Part shown: in pieces, positions 32,214 through 44,224 of the stretch
Position numbering within the stretch: the stretch's first letter is position 1
Layout of the letters: the number at the start of each line of letters is the position of its first letter
Assembly: GCA_034509755.1 (NCBI GenBank)
Contig: CM067545.1
Location: 44,881,062-44,945,061, forward strand
Source: Anisodus tanguticus
Lineage: Eukaryota; Streptophyta; Magnoliopsida; Solanales; Solanaceae
DNA: 64,000 bases
Reading direction: 5' to 3'
Made by a program: the position numbers and the translations under genes
Notes under the pieces: generated by a model
The model's input: only the letters and a program-made list of their open reading frames with translations
What the model was told of the DNA's origin: nothing
Database searches by the model: none

Positions 32214-32618
32214 AAAACCATGAGAGATTAGGATTCGAATTTCCCTGCCAGGCAAAAAAAAATGTTAGGTAAGTTATTCTTACTTGTTAAATCTTTGGTA
32301 ATAAGAATTATCTGATAAACATAATAGCTGGAGATAGCAGATACTTGATAAAATAGTCAAAGTTGCGCATAAATTGACTCAGACACCACTCTTATAAATA
32401 CATTTTCACACACTCACACCAAGTAAAGTAGTAGTAGTATTTGCTTTTCTCCTTAGCTGGAACAAATTATAGAGCTACTTCAATTAAATCGTGGGAAATG
32501 GACCTTGAGATATTGTTGAATATACAAATACATTTCAACAAGGTTTTTGAGCTCGCTAAAAGACCTTTATGTTTGGATATGAGCCATGACGACCCAAACT
32601 CGTCATTTGACGCACTCT
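32214..32618. other. Intergenic with a TATA-like site
   Basis: TATAAATA at about 32394 is followed by an AC-rich leader-like stretch, but the only frame after it lacks an ATG at a sensible place and is cut by the next MITE. No gene is called. Confidence 0.35.
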
Positions 32619-32806
32619 TGCTCGTTTGGTATGAGGGATAAGAGATATTTAATTTCGAGATTAAATTTGACATGAGTCTATTCTATATTTATTTGGGATA
32701 AAATCGTAGTATATCGATTAGTTATCCAGGATTGTTGGGTTATTTAACCCTTTAGAAGGGTGGGATAACTAATCCCGAGATAACTTATTTCCAACCTAAC
32801 GACCCC
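32619..32806. mobile_element. hAT-like MITE
   Basis: Ends GCTCGTTTGGTATGAGGGATA and, inverted, GGGGTCGTTAGGTTGGAAATA. Internal GGATAACTAATCCCGAGATAA is also inverted relative to the left part. Non-coding, about 190 bp, the common Solanaceae GTCGTTTGGT type. Confidence 0.7.
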
Positions 32807-32808
32807 TA

Positions 32809-33183
32809 AGGGTGTGTTCTATATGGAGGAATTTCTTCAGAAAATGTTTTCTAATTTTCCTATGTTTGTTTGGTAAAAAAATTTGAAAAATATTTCTCTA
32901 GGAAAACAAATTCCTTAAAAATAAGAAAAATAACTCTTGTAGTGAAAGTACGGAAAACAAGTTCCACAAGCACTGCATTCCAACCACCCCACACTCCTAA
33001 CCCCTCCAACTCTCACATCTATAGTATTTGTCTAGATTGTATATAAATGATTTAGGATAATAATTTTAGCATATGTATCGAAGATAAGAAAATAAATAAG
33101 AAACACACTTTGTTTCCTAAAAAAACATTTCCAAAGAAAAAAAAATTCACAAGAAACGTGTTTCTTCATATCGAATACTCCCT
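32809..33183. mobile_element. hAT-like MITE (GGGTGTGTTC type)
   Basis: Ends AGGGTGTGTTCTATATGGAG and, inverted, AGGGAGTATTCGATATGAAG, 16 of 20 matching. Non-coding, 375 bp, directly beside the previous MITE. Confidence 0.7.
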
Positions 33184-33298
33184 AAGAGTAAAACTAGTAT
33201 GGAATGTAGTATGGAACACTTCATTAATTAATAGGAGTATAATCTATTACATAGAAATTATGTGATAATCATTAAAGCCGGAACATTTTATCCTTCAA

Positions 33299-33420
33299 TT
33301 ACAACAACGACAACAGTAACATATCTACTGTAATTTTACAAATGATTCCGGAGAGGATGATATGTACCTAGCTTTTACTCTTACCTTATGAAGATAGAAA
33401 AGTTAATTCTAATAGACCAT
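33299..33420 (-). mobile_element. Old TS-type SINE remnant
   Basis: On the minus strand ACGGATGGTCTATTAGAATT, then CTATCTTCATAAGGTAAGAG, CTCTCCGGAATC and a GTTGTCGTTGTTG tail follow the TS SINE 3' half with many changes. Confidence 0.65.
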
Positions 33421-33633
33421 CCGTTCAAGTAAAGCTTATCTAAATCAAGTATTTCAATCAAAGTTTATCATTATTGATTATTGGAAAGTGAACACAAAAT
33501 AACCCTCACTACGGCATCACGGTAAGCTATAACATCAGCTAGCGAGAATCTGAGATCGAAAACTAACCTATGGAAGCCATGGAAGAGCTTGATTGAGATG
33601 GACAGAAACAGAGGAAATGAGAGATGAAAAAAA

Positions 33634-35541
33634 TGGCAGCCTGGTTGTAACATCCCGTACTTTCGGATTACGGTTTGAATCGCTAAGCGTGTGTAAATAG
33701 ACCCGAGCATTGGGAAAAATTTGGATCATATTTACGTATGCTAATAAAGAGATTAATATATAAAAGGGATTAAACCCTGAAATAATTTTGGACGTAAGAA
33801 GTGTGACGACGGGAAGCGAAAATAAATTTGGTGCATGCACAAAGAGGTTATGGACTAGTGGCATGTTAGGAAATTATGATATTGGGTATATAAAGGTCCT
33901 ATAAGTAATCAGAGTTTAAGTGAATTGTGATCACGAAATTAATTATGGGTGTGATTGATAAATTATACGGAGGGATTGGCTAAGTGGAGGACATGATGAT
34001 TAGGGAATCCTTTGTAACATTCAGTAACTCTTTAGCATTTTATCTAGTGAAACATTTCAATTGCTTTGGTTTTAGGTTCAGTGGACTTAGAGCTCTCATT
34101 TTAACATATATGTGGTTCAACCGTATTGAAGAAACAAGTCCATTTCAGTATGTTGTGATTTGGAATAGAAAATCATGTACGAAGAAGTAGCAAATTGAGT
34201 AAGAAAATTGTGATTCCTTGCCAGACTCCAACCCCTTTTTGTACGAAATTGAAGCTTCAATTTTAAGTTCAATTTCGAGTTATTAAGCTTGGATTTGAGG
34301 TATGTTAAAGGAAAATTATTTCTTTCTTTTGACATGTTCCATGTAACGAAATATAACCGTGATATTGCTCCATAAATTGTTCTACTCCTAAAAGTTAAGA
34401 ATATTCATATTATTGATTCCTATGTTGAAAGCATGTCTAAATATGTTCTTAAGTCCTTATTGAGGCATATAGAAAATATGTTGATATTCACAGTGTTAGC
34501 CGAATGTACAAGGATATTATGTCACTCAGGATGTTTTATTGTCATTCATGCATTTTCACTTGCATTATATTCATATATCACCCTGGACCCACTTGTGCTA
34601 TGCACACTACTATATGGTAAATATTGTATATATATATATGTAGGGGATATGGGAAAAGGGAAAGGCGTTATATACTCACACTACCTGTAACTGGTACATG
34701 CTATCACAAAAGAGCCCTAAGAGGCACATATCGAGCCTATGTGGTCAAAGCCGATGCCTGTGTGTCTAAGACGATATGAATGCCTGTGTGTCTAAGACGA
34801 TATGAATGCCTGTGTGGCCAATACGATATAAACTGATGCCCACAGAAGTGGTTATGGGAGGATTCCTGTGTGGACATTAGTATACCGCATTTGCATTATG
34901 CATACATTCATTAATCATTACATGGTATGGTGCTCACAAAGGCTGTTATGGTAAGGAAGATGCCCGATGAGGTCGATGTATAAGTATACTGCATTGTGCA
35001 TAACATTTAGGCATATGTGTTAGGGCCCTCAGAGGCATTTACTGCTGGTCAATTATTTCTGTTTCAATTGTTGCTATATCCATGTTATACTATTGTTCAT
35101 GCCTGACATACTTAGTACATCAGTCATACTGACGTCCCTTTTGTCGGGGGACGCTGCGTTTCATGCCCGCAGGTTCAGTTAAAGAAGGTGACGGTTCATG
35201 CTAGTAGGTTGCTGGTTCAGCTGATGTTGGAGCACTCTTTATTTCAGAGTTGCAGTTGGTCGTGATATAGTATTTTTGCGTCTGCATATGGGTATGGCGG
35301 GGTCATATCCCATTCTTGTGATGTCATGTATTCTTTAGAGGCTTGTAGACATGTGTCCTGTGATTAGTTGTCCTGTGTGGCCTTGGTATGGGTATGTATT
35401 CAATTGTGATTAGAAGTTGGTTATACGATTAGCGGCACCCAGCGGGCGGGATCTGTGTGCCTGTCGCGGCCCTCCGATTTGGGTCGTGACACTGGTGCAC
35501 TAAGCTCCCGCTATGCGCGGGATCTAGGGAAGTGCCGGATG
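33634..35541 (-). mobile_element. Au-type SINE fragment, itself interrupted
   Basis: 33634-33645 and 35492-35541, read together, give A7-TGGCAGCCTGG and then GCACTAAGCTCCCGCTATGC: the Au SINE 3' end, inverted. It lies inside the 3' LTR of element G, with GATGA on both sides as a short target duplication. The intervening 33646-35491 is a later gypsy LTR. Confidence 0.75.
33646..35491 (+). mobile_element. Ty3/gypsy-type solo LTR, 1.85 kb, nested
   Basis: Starts TGTAACATCCCGTACTTTCG and ends TTGGGTCGTGACA. A perfect target duplication CTGGT flanks it (33641-33645, 35492-35496), lying within the Au SINE fragment. The truncated LTR at 6622-7521 matches its second half. No internal region. Confidence 0.9.
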
Positions 35542-35736
35542 AATTGTGGAAAATGAAAGTTATCATTCTCAGCTCAAGTGAGCAGTTTATATACAGATAC
35601 AAGTGAGAAGCAGAATATCTAACCTCACAACTAACTAACTATCTAACTAATTGATTGCCAGCTGGATCCAGCTAACTTGTACAAGATGATTATATTTGCA
35701 TAAATAACTATCTACTCTTCTATCAAACTCTTAACA
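35542..35736 (-). repeat. 3' LTR of element G, inner part
   Basis: On the minus strand it begins TGTTAAGAG at 35736, right after the purine-rich GATATAGAGAGGT tract. The rest of this LTR is at 33536-33633. Confidence 0.7.
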
Positions 35737-35762
35737 ACCTCTCTATATCTCGATACCCTTTC

Positions 35763-37200
35763 TCAAGTTAGAAGTGAGGATGTCACTGACAACTTGCCAA
35801 GAAGATGCATATGCTTGATTCCTATTAAAGCTTTGGTGAGGATGTCTGCCAACTGGTTCACTTTTGAAATGTGATGCAAAGTAATAATGCCTTCTAGTAG
35901 CTTATCTCGAACATAATAGCAATTTACTTCTATGTGTTTAGTACGTTTGTGGAACACTGGATTCTTTGTTATGTGAATAGCAGCTTGGCTATCACAAAAT
36001 ATTAGAGTGGGACTTGAACATGGAATGGTCAGTTCTTCCATCAATCTCCTAAGCCATACTAACTCACCAACAACTTTTCTAATTGATCTGTATTTTGCTT
36101 CTGCGGAGGATAGAGATATTGTGTCTTATTTCTTAGACTTCCAGCTAATTGGACTGTCTCCAAGAAGCACAAGATAACCACTCATTGACTTTCTTGAATC
36201 TGGCCAGGATGCCCAGTTAGATTCACAGAAGGCTTTGAGAGTAAAATCAGGTGTATTGGCTAGAAACAATCCCAAAGTTGGATCACCTTTAGGTATCTTA
36301 GGACATATATGACAGCTTTGAGGTAAGGTTCTCTTAGTGATTGCATAAACTGACTGAGGTGTTGAACACTGTAAGCTATGTCTAATCTTGTATTGGTGAG
36401 AAAGTTTAACTTTCCTACAAACTTCCTGTAGTATATAGGATCAGGTAATAATGCACTCTTTAAAGCTTGTAGTTTGATAGTGTTGTGGAGAGGAGATGAA
36501 ACAGTGGAATAACCAAGACAATCAAATTCCTTGATGAGATCAAGGGTAAACTTCCTTTGATACACAAGTAAACCATTATCCTTGTAGAGGACCTCTAATC
36601 CTAGGAAATAATTCAACTTTTCCAGATCTTTTATTTTGAACTGATGGTCCAAGAAGGACTTGAGAGCCTAAATCTCAACTAAGTCAGTACCTGTGAGTAT
36701 AACATCATCTACATAAACAGCAACAAAGACAACTAACTCTCATTAACCTTGTAAAAAAAAGAATAATCACTGCTTGGGTGAGTGAAACTTTTAGAACAAA
36801 GAGCTTCAGTCAACTTATCATACCATTGTCTATTTGCCTGCTTAAGGCCATATAGTGACTTTTGTAGTTTACAGACTAAGCTAGGTGTATCTACTTGGAG
36901 TCATTGTGGTAATTCCATAAAGACTTCCTTATGCAAATCTCCATGCAAAAATGCATTATTGACATCTAGTTGAAAAATGTATCAACCTTTCTTCGTTGCA
37001 ATACTGAGTAGAGTTCTTACTGTGGTTATCTTTACTACTGCTGAGAATGTTTTTTGTATAATCAAGATCAGCCTGTTGAGTGTAACCCTTTACTACTAAT
37101 CTTTTCTTGAATCTCTCAACACTACCATCAACCTTGTGCTTGATCTTGTAAACTTATTTACATCCAATAGCTTTCTTTCCTACAGGTAAGGGGACTAAAT
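35763..37200 (-). pseudogene. Element G reverse transcriptase and RNase H
   Basis: Traces of RT near 37190-36660 include FLHGDLHKEV-like sequence and AVYVDDVILTG (YVDD intact, about 36700). 36652-36260 has FKIKDLEKLNYFLGLEV and VGKLNFLTNTRLDIAYSVQH. RNase H follows with STAKAEYRS-like DNA near 36100 and FCDSQAAIHITKNPVFHKRT, then VNQLADILTKAL to 35763. Stops and frameshifts separate the parts. Confidence 0.8.
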
Positions 37201-37699
37201 CCAAGTATGATTAGCATATAAAGCCTCAAAATCTTGAGTCATGGCTGCTTGCGAATCAGGGTTCATGGCAGCCTCCTTATAAGAGTTGAGTTCATTGTCA
37301 TGTGAAATGTTCCTCATAGTCTGCTGACTGGTGCAACTAAGTGCATTAAAAGGGATGTGATGTTTATTGGTGAAAAGAGCATTTAGGGTACTAGTGGGTT
37401 CATTAGAGGTATCTTTTAGTGTAGGTAGTTGACAAATGTATTCTTGTAGATAGGTAGGTTGAATAAGTGTTCTAGTTGATCTTCTAAGGTCTGTTATGAC
37501 AGGAATAAGTACAAGATGAGTGATCTATGTGGACCTAAGGTGAGTAGAAGTAGAAGGATGTGAAATAGGAGATGTAGTAGGGGAAAGTGGATGTGGTGTA
37601 GGTGAAGAAACATGTCCAGAAGTTGTTTCGGGTGTAAAGGTGTCACGTTGACCTCATAATGTAAAGGTAGGGGTACCAGATATTGGTGTATGCATTTCT

Positions 37700-38800
37700 T
37701 GTGATTGAGCATGATCATTATCTAGAGGATTGTTCCTATGACTTAAGGAAATAAAATGGGATGATAACATGTAAGATGGATCAACATACTTCAAATAGAG
37801 GAAAAAATAGACGTAGGTGTTGAATTAGCAAAAGGGAAAATACTCTCATAGAAATGAAACATCTCTTGAAACATGTATTTTCTCAGTAGCTAGATTGAAA
37901 ACTTTGTAACCTTTTGTGTGAAAGGGATATCCCATAAACACATGAGTTGTGTTTCTGGGCTCAAACTTGTCCTTGTGAGTTTTCAGGACAGTGAGATAGC
38001 ACAAACATTCAAAAGTTCTCAAATGAGAACAAGTAAGGTTTCTCCGGTAGAGGATTACAAAAGGGCACATATTGTTAAGGACAATAGAAGTTAATTTATT
38101 TATTAGGTAGGTTGCAGTGAGAATACACTCACCCTAGTTGCTAAGGGGTAATTTTGATTGATATTGGAGGGATCTGGCTATTTCAAGTAAGTATTGTGTT
38201 TCCTCTCTACAACACCATTTTGTTGTGGTATGTAGGGGCAAGTTTTCAGGTGAATACTTTCTTTGTATTGGTAGAATGTTAATGCCTCAGTACTTGAGAA
38301 TTCCATTCCATTGCTTGATCATATGGTTTTCACATTTGTTTGAAATTGAGTTTCTATGAGTTGTATAAAGGATTTGATGATCTGTAGGGTGTTGCTTTTG
38401 CAACTCAAAATATGTAAACATGTTGACCTACTATAGTCATCTTCCATGGTCAAAAAATATTTGTAGTGGTCATGGGTGCTCACACGACATAGTCCCCATA
38501 GGTCAAGGTGAAGTAAGTCAAAAATATTGGTTGAAGTAGTAATGGTTTTTTTTGGAAAATGATAGTCGTGTTTGTCTAGCCATGGGGCAGATGGTACATA
38601 GGAAAGGTTGTTTGGCTGCAAAGGTTACTGGGATAGAAGATATTCCTCTCATTTTCACAAATGGTGCATGTCCCAATCTATTATTCACAAATGATCAAGT
38701 ATCAACAACAAGAGAGCTATTAAGAGAAATATTATGAAAATAAGTACTTTGAACTGGAACTTTATTATCACAACATAAATCATTTACAATGGATGAACTA
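37700..38800 (-). pseudogene. Element G integrase
   Basis: 38621-38319 holds the core start: LLHLDLWG (first catalytic D), YFLTMEDDYSR and the QTNVKTI stretch before the second D. The WNGMEFSSTEAL-like part and the E motif follow in decayed frames to about 38110. 38070-37846 has SHLRTFECLCYLTVLKTHKD and HVFMGYPFHTKGYKVFNLAT. Not functional. Confidence 0.78.
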
Positions 38801-39189
38801 CTAGTTCCACAACCTTCTTCACTCTTAATAGTAATAGGAAAATGATGTCATGGTATTTTGTCACAGGTGGGCACATAATAGATTTAGAACTAACAATAGG
38901 AACAACATGAGACACTACAGTGCTAGGACTAAGATCAACACTTGACTTAGTAAGGACATGACTTTGACTTGCATATTGACATCTTGAGCAGAGGTAGTAC
39001 ATGTCATTAAATGGGCCTGCAACACACATGTATAAGGAGAAAAATTCACATTATAGTTAAGTTGTACTATCAAGGAATGAATTGAATTTGAAACTAGGGA
39101 CAAACAGTACCCTGGTTAAGATCATATTGGGACTCAAAACAGCATCACCAATTTCGGTTACCTTTACTTTGTAACCATTTGTTAAAGTG

Positions 39190-40552
39190 ATTAAAATGAA
39201 TAAGCTAAGATTCTAGTATTTGTGAGAAAATTCTTATTATAGAACATGTGATTTGAAGCACCATAATCTAAGATCCAATAAGTAGCAGAAGAATTGAAAC
39301 ATTTACATGACATATTACTCATAATCTCTTTATAAGTAGAACAAGCCAATATACATGCGAAGTTTGCAGCACCACCAAGAATGTTGTTAGAGATCTCAGT
39401 AGCATTCCCAACTTGGAAATTCTCCAGTAATTGAACTAGCTGATTATATTGTTCTTTTGTCAACTGCTGACTTTTGTTGTGGTTCTCATTTCCTGGTACC
39501 ACTTCCTCAATACCACCATGAACATTGACTGCTGATCCTGCGTTTCTTCCCTTTGTGAATTTAAAGTTTGCTGAAAAATCATGTATCTTGTAGCACTTAT
39601 CCTTTGTATTTCCTGATTTCTATAAAAATCACAAAACAATTGAGAAAATCTGTTAGGCTGAAACCTATTGTTGTTAGATGAAGATGCAGGCTGAAATTTA
39701 TTATTGCTTGGAGGATAAGTGGATCTGTTTGAATTGTTCCCACTTGAAGAGGCATTCATGTGTTGGTTATGGTTATAATTGGTTTTGAAATTGTTCTACC
39801 AGTATTACTTGTACTGACATTCAATGAGGTAGACTCCATGAAGGATTGATGTGGTGGCCTAACTTCTCTTTTCTTTTCCTCGTGGATGAGCATGGAAAAT
39901 CCTTGTGTTATGGTTGGCAAGGGATTCATCACTAGAATGCTTCCCCTTACCACAGTGTAAACCTCATTCAGTCTCATAAGAAACTAGATGAGTCTCCTAT
40001 GTTGTTCAATCTTATGCTGATTTGCCTTTGCTCCACAGGTACATGTGTAGCTACACATAGCACTTTCATCTAAGGTGTTCAATTCCTCCCATAATTTCTT
40101 TATTTTTGTGTAATAACCAGTTATTTTAGAGTTTCTTGACTCAGATCATTTATCTCTTTTTGCAGTTGGTAATGTTTTGCACCATTTGTTTGATCATAAC
40201 TATCTTCTAGCTCTTGCCACAGTTTCTTCGCTTTATTCACATACTACAAACTATCAACATTATCATTTGACAATGAGTTTAGAACCCATGAAGAGACCAT
40301 GTCATCACATCTCTCCCAGTGTGCGTAGGTTGGATCATCTAGGGCTAGCTTTTTGCATTTGTCATTTATGAATTCCATCTTGTTTTTCATCGAAATTCTG
40401 TGAAGTATGCCTCTCCTCCAAGACCTATATCCAATTCCATCGATAACCATTGCTACCAGTGCAAATCCAGCACTTTCGGATGGATGCACATACAATTGAC
40501 TACTTGAATCTATTACAGTTTGTTCACCATTTGTATTTTGATTTTTAGCCAT
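39190..40552 (-). pseudogene. gag: Element G gag and protease
   Basis: Gag starts at 40552 (MAKNQNTNG) with SSQLYVHPSESAGFALVAMV, YRSWRRGILHRISMKNKMEF and YAHWERCDDMVSSWVLNSLS, a Retrotran_gag_3-type start. A stop follows VDSL, and later parts lie in other frames (RLNEVYTVVRGSILVMNPLP). Near 39262 WILDYGASNHM marks the protease; the usual D-S-G reads D-Y-G. Confidence 0.78.
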
Positions 40553-41002
40553 TGAATTATCTAAGACAACAGAGTAAATCGAACAACCTAGGGTTTATAA
40601 ATTTGGGCGAATTTCGTGCAAAATGAAACAATCTAGAATATGAATTGAGTAAATTTCAACCTCAAACAATGAATTGAATGAACTTACAACTTCAATCAAT
40701 GAAAATTTTCTATACTTCAAAACTACGAGATTTAGAGATTCCCTATTCGCAATTAAAGAAATAACAGAGTAGATTTAGAAATTGTGATGAAAGAAGGTAA
40801 TGAATGAACGAACAGCTCGAGAGTAGAAGAGAAGAGCCTTGCTCTCATCAGCTATCGAGAATCTGAGATCGAAAACTAACCAATGGTAGCCATGGAAGAG
40901 CTTGATTGAGATGGAGAGAAACATAGGAAAGGAGAGATGAATTATGGAAAATAAAAGTTATCATTCTCAGCTCAAGTGATCAGTTTATATTATAGCTGGT
41001 CA

Positions 41003-41196
41003 GTGGGCCGGGCTCGGGTCTGGCGGGTCGGGTTTGTCAGGGTCGGGGCGGGATGGGCGAAGGGGGCAGGGTCAGGTTTGGCGGGGTCGGGTCTGGCGGG
41101 ACTTGCTCCGGTCCCGTCCCGATCCCGTCGGAATCGGGTCGGGGCGGGGTCGGGATCGGGGCGGGTTCCGGCGGTTTTTTTTTTTTTTTTTTTTTA
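41003..41196 (+). repeat. GC-rich subterminal repeats and T run of the hAT element
   Basis: Many overlapping GGGTCGGG, GGCGGG and CGGGTCTGGC words in 170 bp, then about 21 T. Such arrays act as transposase binding sites in hAT elements. The Gly/Arg-rich frames here are not genes. Confidence 0.65.
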
Positions 41197-41380
41197 AGTT
41201 ATGTATAAAAAAAACTCAATAAACAAGACAAGATAGTGTAATAAAAATATCCCAAGGCTGTTTTTGTGCCTCTTATATTATTTAATAGACATATGACTTT
41301 TTTGTAATACAAATACAATTGTCTAAATTGCAAATTTGTGGTGTTGTCCAAAAGTTGCAAATTACATAATAAAATTGCAA

Positions 41381-43824
41381 TTAAAAAAATTTCATTCTCA
41401 AAAAAACATGTTCTGATTGCTTGATAATTTCTTGTGGTTCTTCGGTTGGAATTGGTATTTGTTGGTCAAATTGATCCAAGTCGCTTCCACTACCTTCGGA
41501 TAAGATTTCGTTATAGTTTTCGTCTTCTTCTTCGTTGATCTCCGGTTGACCGCACCTTCTCCGCTCCGCTCGTATCCAATCTCTTAATAATACTGCAATT
41601 TTTAAGTTGTCTCCGGCTAATGAGTGTATGTGGTCTCCTATTTGATATATGCCGGCAGAAAAAGTGCTTTCAGACGCAGTTGATGACGCTTGAATGTTCA
41701 AAACATCTCGGGCCATCATTGAAAGTGTCGGAAAGGTCTTCTCATTCCCCCTCCAAAGATTTCAAAAGTCTCTTCATGTCCATCTTCATTGATAACTTCT
41801 TGGTACGGTACAGAACCCTGCAAAACAAAAATATCCAACTCGCTAATTTGGTTAGTAGCGGTACGGCCGCACATTCTATTTCTGAGGCTTTCAATACTAG
41901 CCGCAGAAACAACATGTCTTTTGTGAGGTTGTGTTGAAGATGAAGAAGATGGTATGGAAGCCGGTAAGTTACTAGAATTTTCTTGTTGGTAAAACCTATA
42001 TATTTTTTTGCATTGGTCTTCTGCGCTAGACAACACTTCTTCTTTAGTTTGTTCAATAGGTGGTGGGTGATTTAGATTTTTTGGACTTGGAGGTAGTAGT
42101 ACTTCTATACAATCGTAAATAGTTTCAATAAGTGATTTAGTACCGTCTATTTTAATAGTCGGATTTAATACAACACTAATAATATAAATAGTGGGAATAG
42201 GAATAAAATATTCTTTTTATTTTGATAAACATTTTTTAATAGCTGCTATATAACCTGATTTTTTCATATATTCACTAAGTAATAAAAATATTAGAGTTAT
42301 ATAAAACAACATAGTTGAAATAGTAGGATAATATATACCGGAAAATTCTTTTGTTGCTTGAAAAAATTTCTCTAAAAATACAATAAGTTCGGAAATTTTT
42401 ACCCAATCACTATCTACAATCATATCAGCTGGATTTTGATTATGAGAGTTAAAAAATAAAGTTATAGGTTTTCTATAGTCATAAGCAACAAGTAGTTGCT
42501 CGTATAAAGAATTCCACCTACTGGATACTTCTTCTGGAATTTTTCTATAAGGTAGTCCACAATCATGACAAATTTTTTTATATTCTTTTCTTCGTTGTAC
42601 TCTATTACTTTTAAAAATAAAGTTTATAGAAAATTGTATTTTACTAAGAATGTCTTGAAAAAGTGATAGACCATCCTTTACAATTAAGTTATATATATGG
42701 CACGCGCATTTTATATGAAAATGATCTGGAAAAGATGGAGTTAAACTATTTTTTAAAATTGTAATAGCGTAATTGTTAGAAGAAGCGTTATCTAATGTAA
42801 TAGTCATAATTTTATCAGTTATTCCGTAATAATCGCACACTTGATAAATATTTTCTGCAATAAAAGCACAAGTGTGCCTATCATCTATATATCTATACGC
42901 TAAGATATGTTTTTGCATAGACCATTTATAATCTATCCAATGACAAGTTACCGTTAAATAATCATGGCCGTTAGTACTACGACCTATATCAGACGTGATA
43001 GATACCTTGCCATTAAAATGATATAATGAATAACGTAAGTATTGTTGATATTCATGTGCAAATTTAAATACATCTCTCTTAACAGTTGATCTAGGAAAAC
43101 CGTTAAAAGCATGATTATATACATCTCTAATGTAATGAATAAAATCGGGAGATAAAGGAAATAAAAAATGCAAACCCTCCACAGCAACTAATTTTGATAT
43201 TGCTTCCCTATCTCTATGTTTATTGTATTTAGGGCCTACAATTCCCCCCGTCGTGGGGTTAATTTGACCCTGTACTTGGTCCGGGACAATATGTGAACCT
43301 TGTTCCGATGGAGCGGACGTTTGCGCACCCGGTTTTGAAGCCTGGTATTGGGCATACCTAGCTGGATGAGCACTTACTACGTGTCTAATTAAACCCCCCG
43401 TCCCACCGTGACCTTTTCCAGGTTTAAATTTTAAAATATTTTTACAAATTTTACATCTAGCTACTTGATTCTCTACGTCCCTATCAAAAAATATCTATGC
43501 ATCTGATTTTAATGGTCGTTTTACTGGACCTCGTCTCATACTAGGGGGAATAAGAGGCATTTCAGTTGAAGGTGCACTAGTGGGTGTGTTGTCATCAACA
43601 TTAGTGGGTGTATCATCTAGATCATCGTCTAAATTAAAGTCTTCTTGAGTTCCAGAAAATAGCTCATCGTCTAAATCTAATGGTATTGTAGGAAAATGTT
43701 GAGTATCAACAAAATCATCTTGTGTAGGAATAGGATGACTAGAAGAAGTACCCTTGCCCTGGTTGCCCCTACTAGAAGAAGCACCCTTACCCTTACCCTT
43801 AAACATACCTCTTAATCCTTCCAT
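41381..43824 (-). pseudogene. hAT transposase pseudogene
   Basis: N-terminus MEGLRGMFKGKGKG, low-complexity and acidic. A BED zinc finger follows (C-x2-C in ARCKICKNI, H-x5-H in RHVVSAH), preceded by a stop at 43492-43494 where a Trp is expected. The main body 43182-42217 is open for 321 codons with RNase H-like fold blocks (SITSDIGRSTNGHDYLTVTC; ITLDNASSNNYAI; HIKCACHIYNLIVKDGL; VSSRWNSLYEQLL) and ends in a stop. 42036-41716 and 41719-41381 supply the C-terminus in another frame, with the hAT dimerisation block (ASSTASESTFSAG). It would cut and paste the element; at least two stops and one frameshift kill it. Confidence 0.88.
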
Positions 43825-44224
43825 TTTAATTATGATAATAAATAATTAAAGATAATAAAATTAAGTGCGCTAAATAAAATAAACAGACAATAATAATTTA
43901 ATGAAGGAACGAATGTACCAAACGCCGACGTAACGTCGACGTGTAATCAAGAGGTTGAAAATTGAAACTTTGCTCGATGGAAGATCCTCAAGCTAGTTGC
44001 CAACTTCACTCCCAATTCCCAAATGAATAAATAAAATTGAATATTTAGTAAACAATGTAGACTTGTAGAGAGATATATTGAGAGATTGGAGAGATTGTAG
44101 GAAGATTTGTGAGAAAGATGAAGAGAAAATGAGTTATTTATAGTTGAAAAATTGGGTTAAAGTGTAAATATAATAACTTATGGGTTAAAAATAAATATTT
44201 AGGTTTTTCGCTGTCTGGATGTCA

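Larger units (their letters stand above)
33536..40992 (-). mobile_element. Copia retrotransposon G, old and interrupted
   Basis: Minus-strand element. The 3' LTR is 33536-33633 plus 35542-35736, split by a nested insertion. The 5' LTR is cut by a hAT transposon, leaving about 40850-40990. Coding runs from gag at 40552 to RNase H at 35763 and is full of stops. The two LTR pieces share CGAGAATCTGAGATCGAAAA and TTATCATTCTCAGCTCAAGT. A decayed primer site (TGATGAGAGCAAGG) lies at about 40847. Gag and protease differ from elements A-E, so this is a different copia lineage. Exact outer ends and target duplication could not be fixed. Confidence 0.8.
40993..44205 (-). mobile_element. hAT-superfamily transposon, right end lost
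   Basis: The left terminus TAGCTGGTCAGTGGGCCGGG is followed by a 170-bp subterminal region of GGGTCGGG-type words, as in plant hAT elements with TAGGGGTGGCAAACGGG-like ends. A T run of about 21 bases follows, then the transposase pseudogene on the minus strand (43824-41381) with a 5' leader. It sits in the 5' LTR of copia G, whose homology stops at about 40990. No matching inverted terminus is seen; the sequence passes into gypsy LTR-like DNA at about 44206, so the promoter-side end is gone. Confidence 0.75.

Noticed and set aside
32441..32641. Possible small gene after a TATA-like site
   Set aside because: The frame lacks a proper ATG and runs into a MITE terminus; no homology recognised.
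41034..41222. Gly/Arg-rich open frames near 41.1 kb
   Set aside because: They translate the GC-rich subterminal repeats of the hAT element and a T run.
42984..43187. Second frame overlapping the hAT transposase
   Set aside because: It is a shadow of the transposase reading frame.
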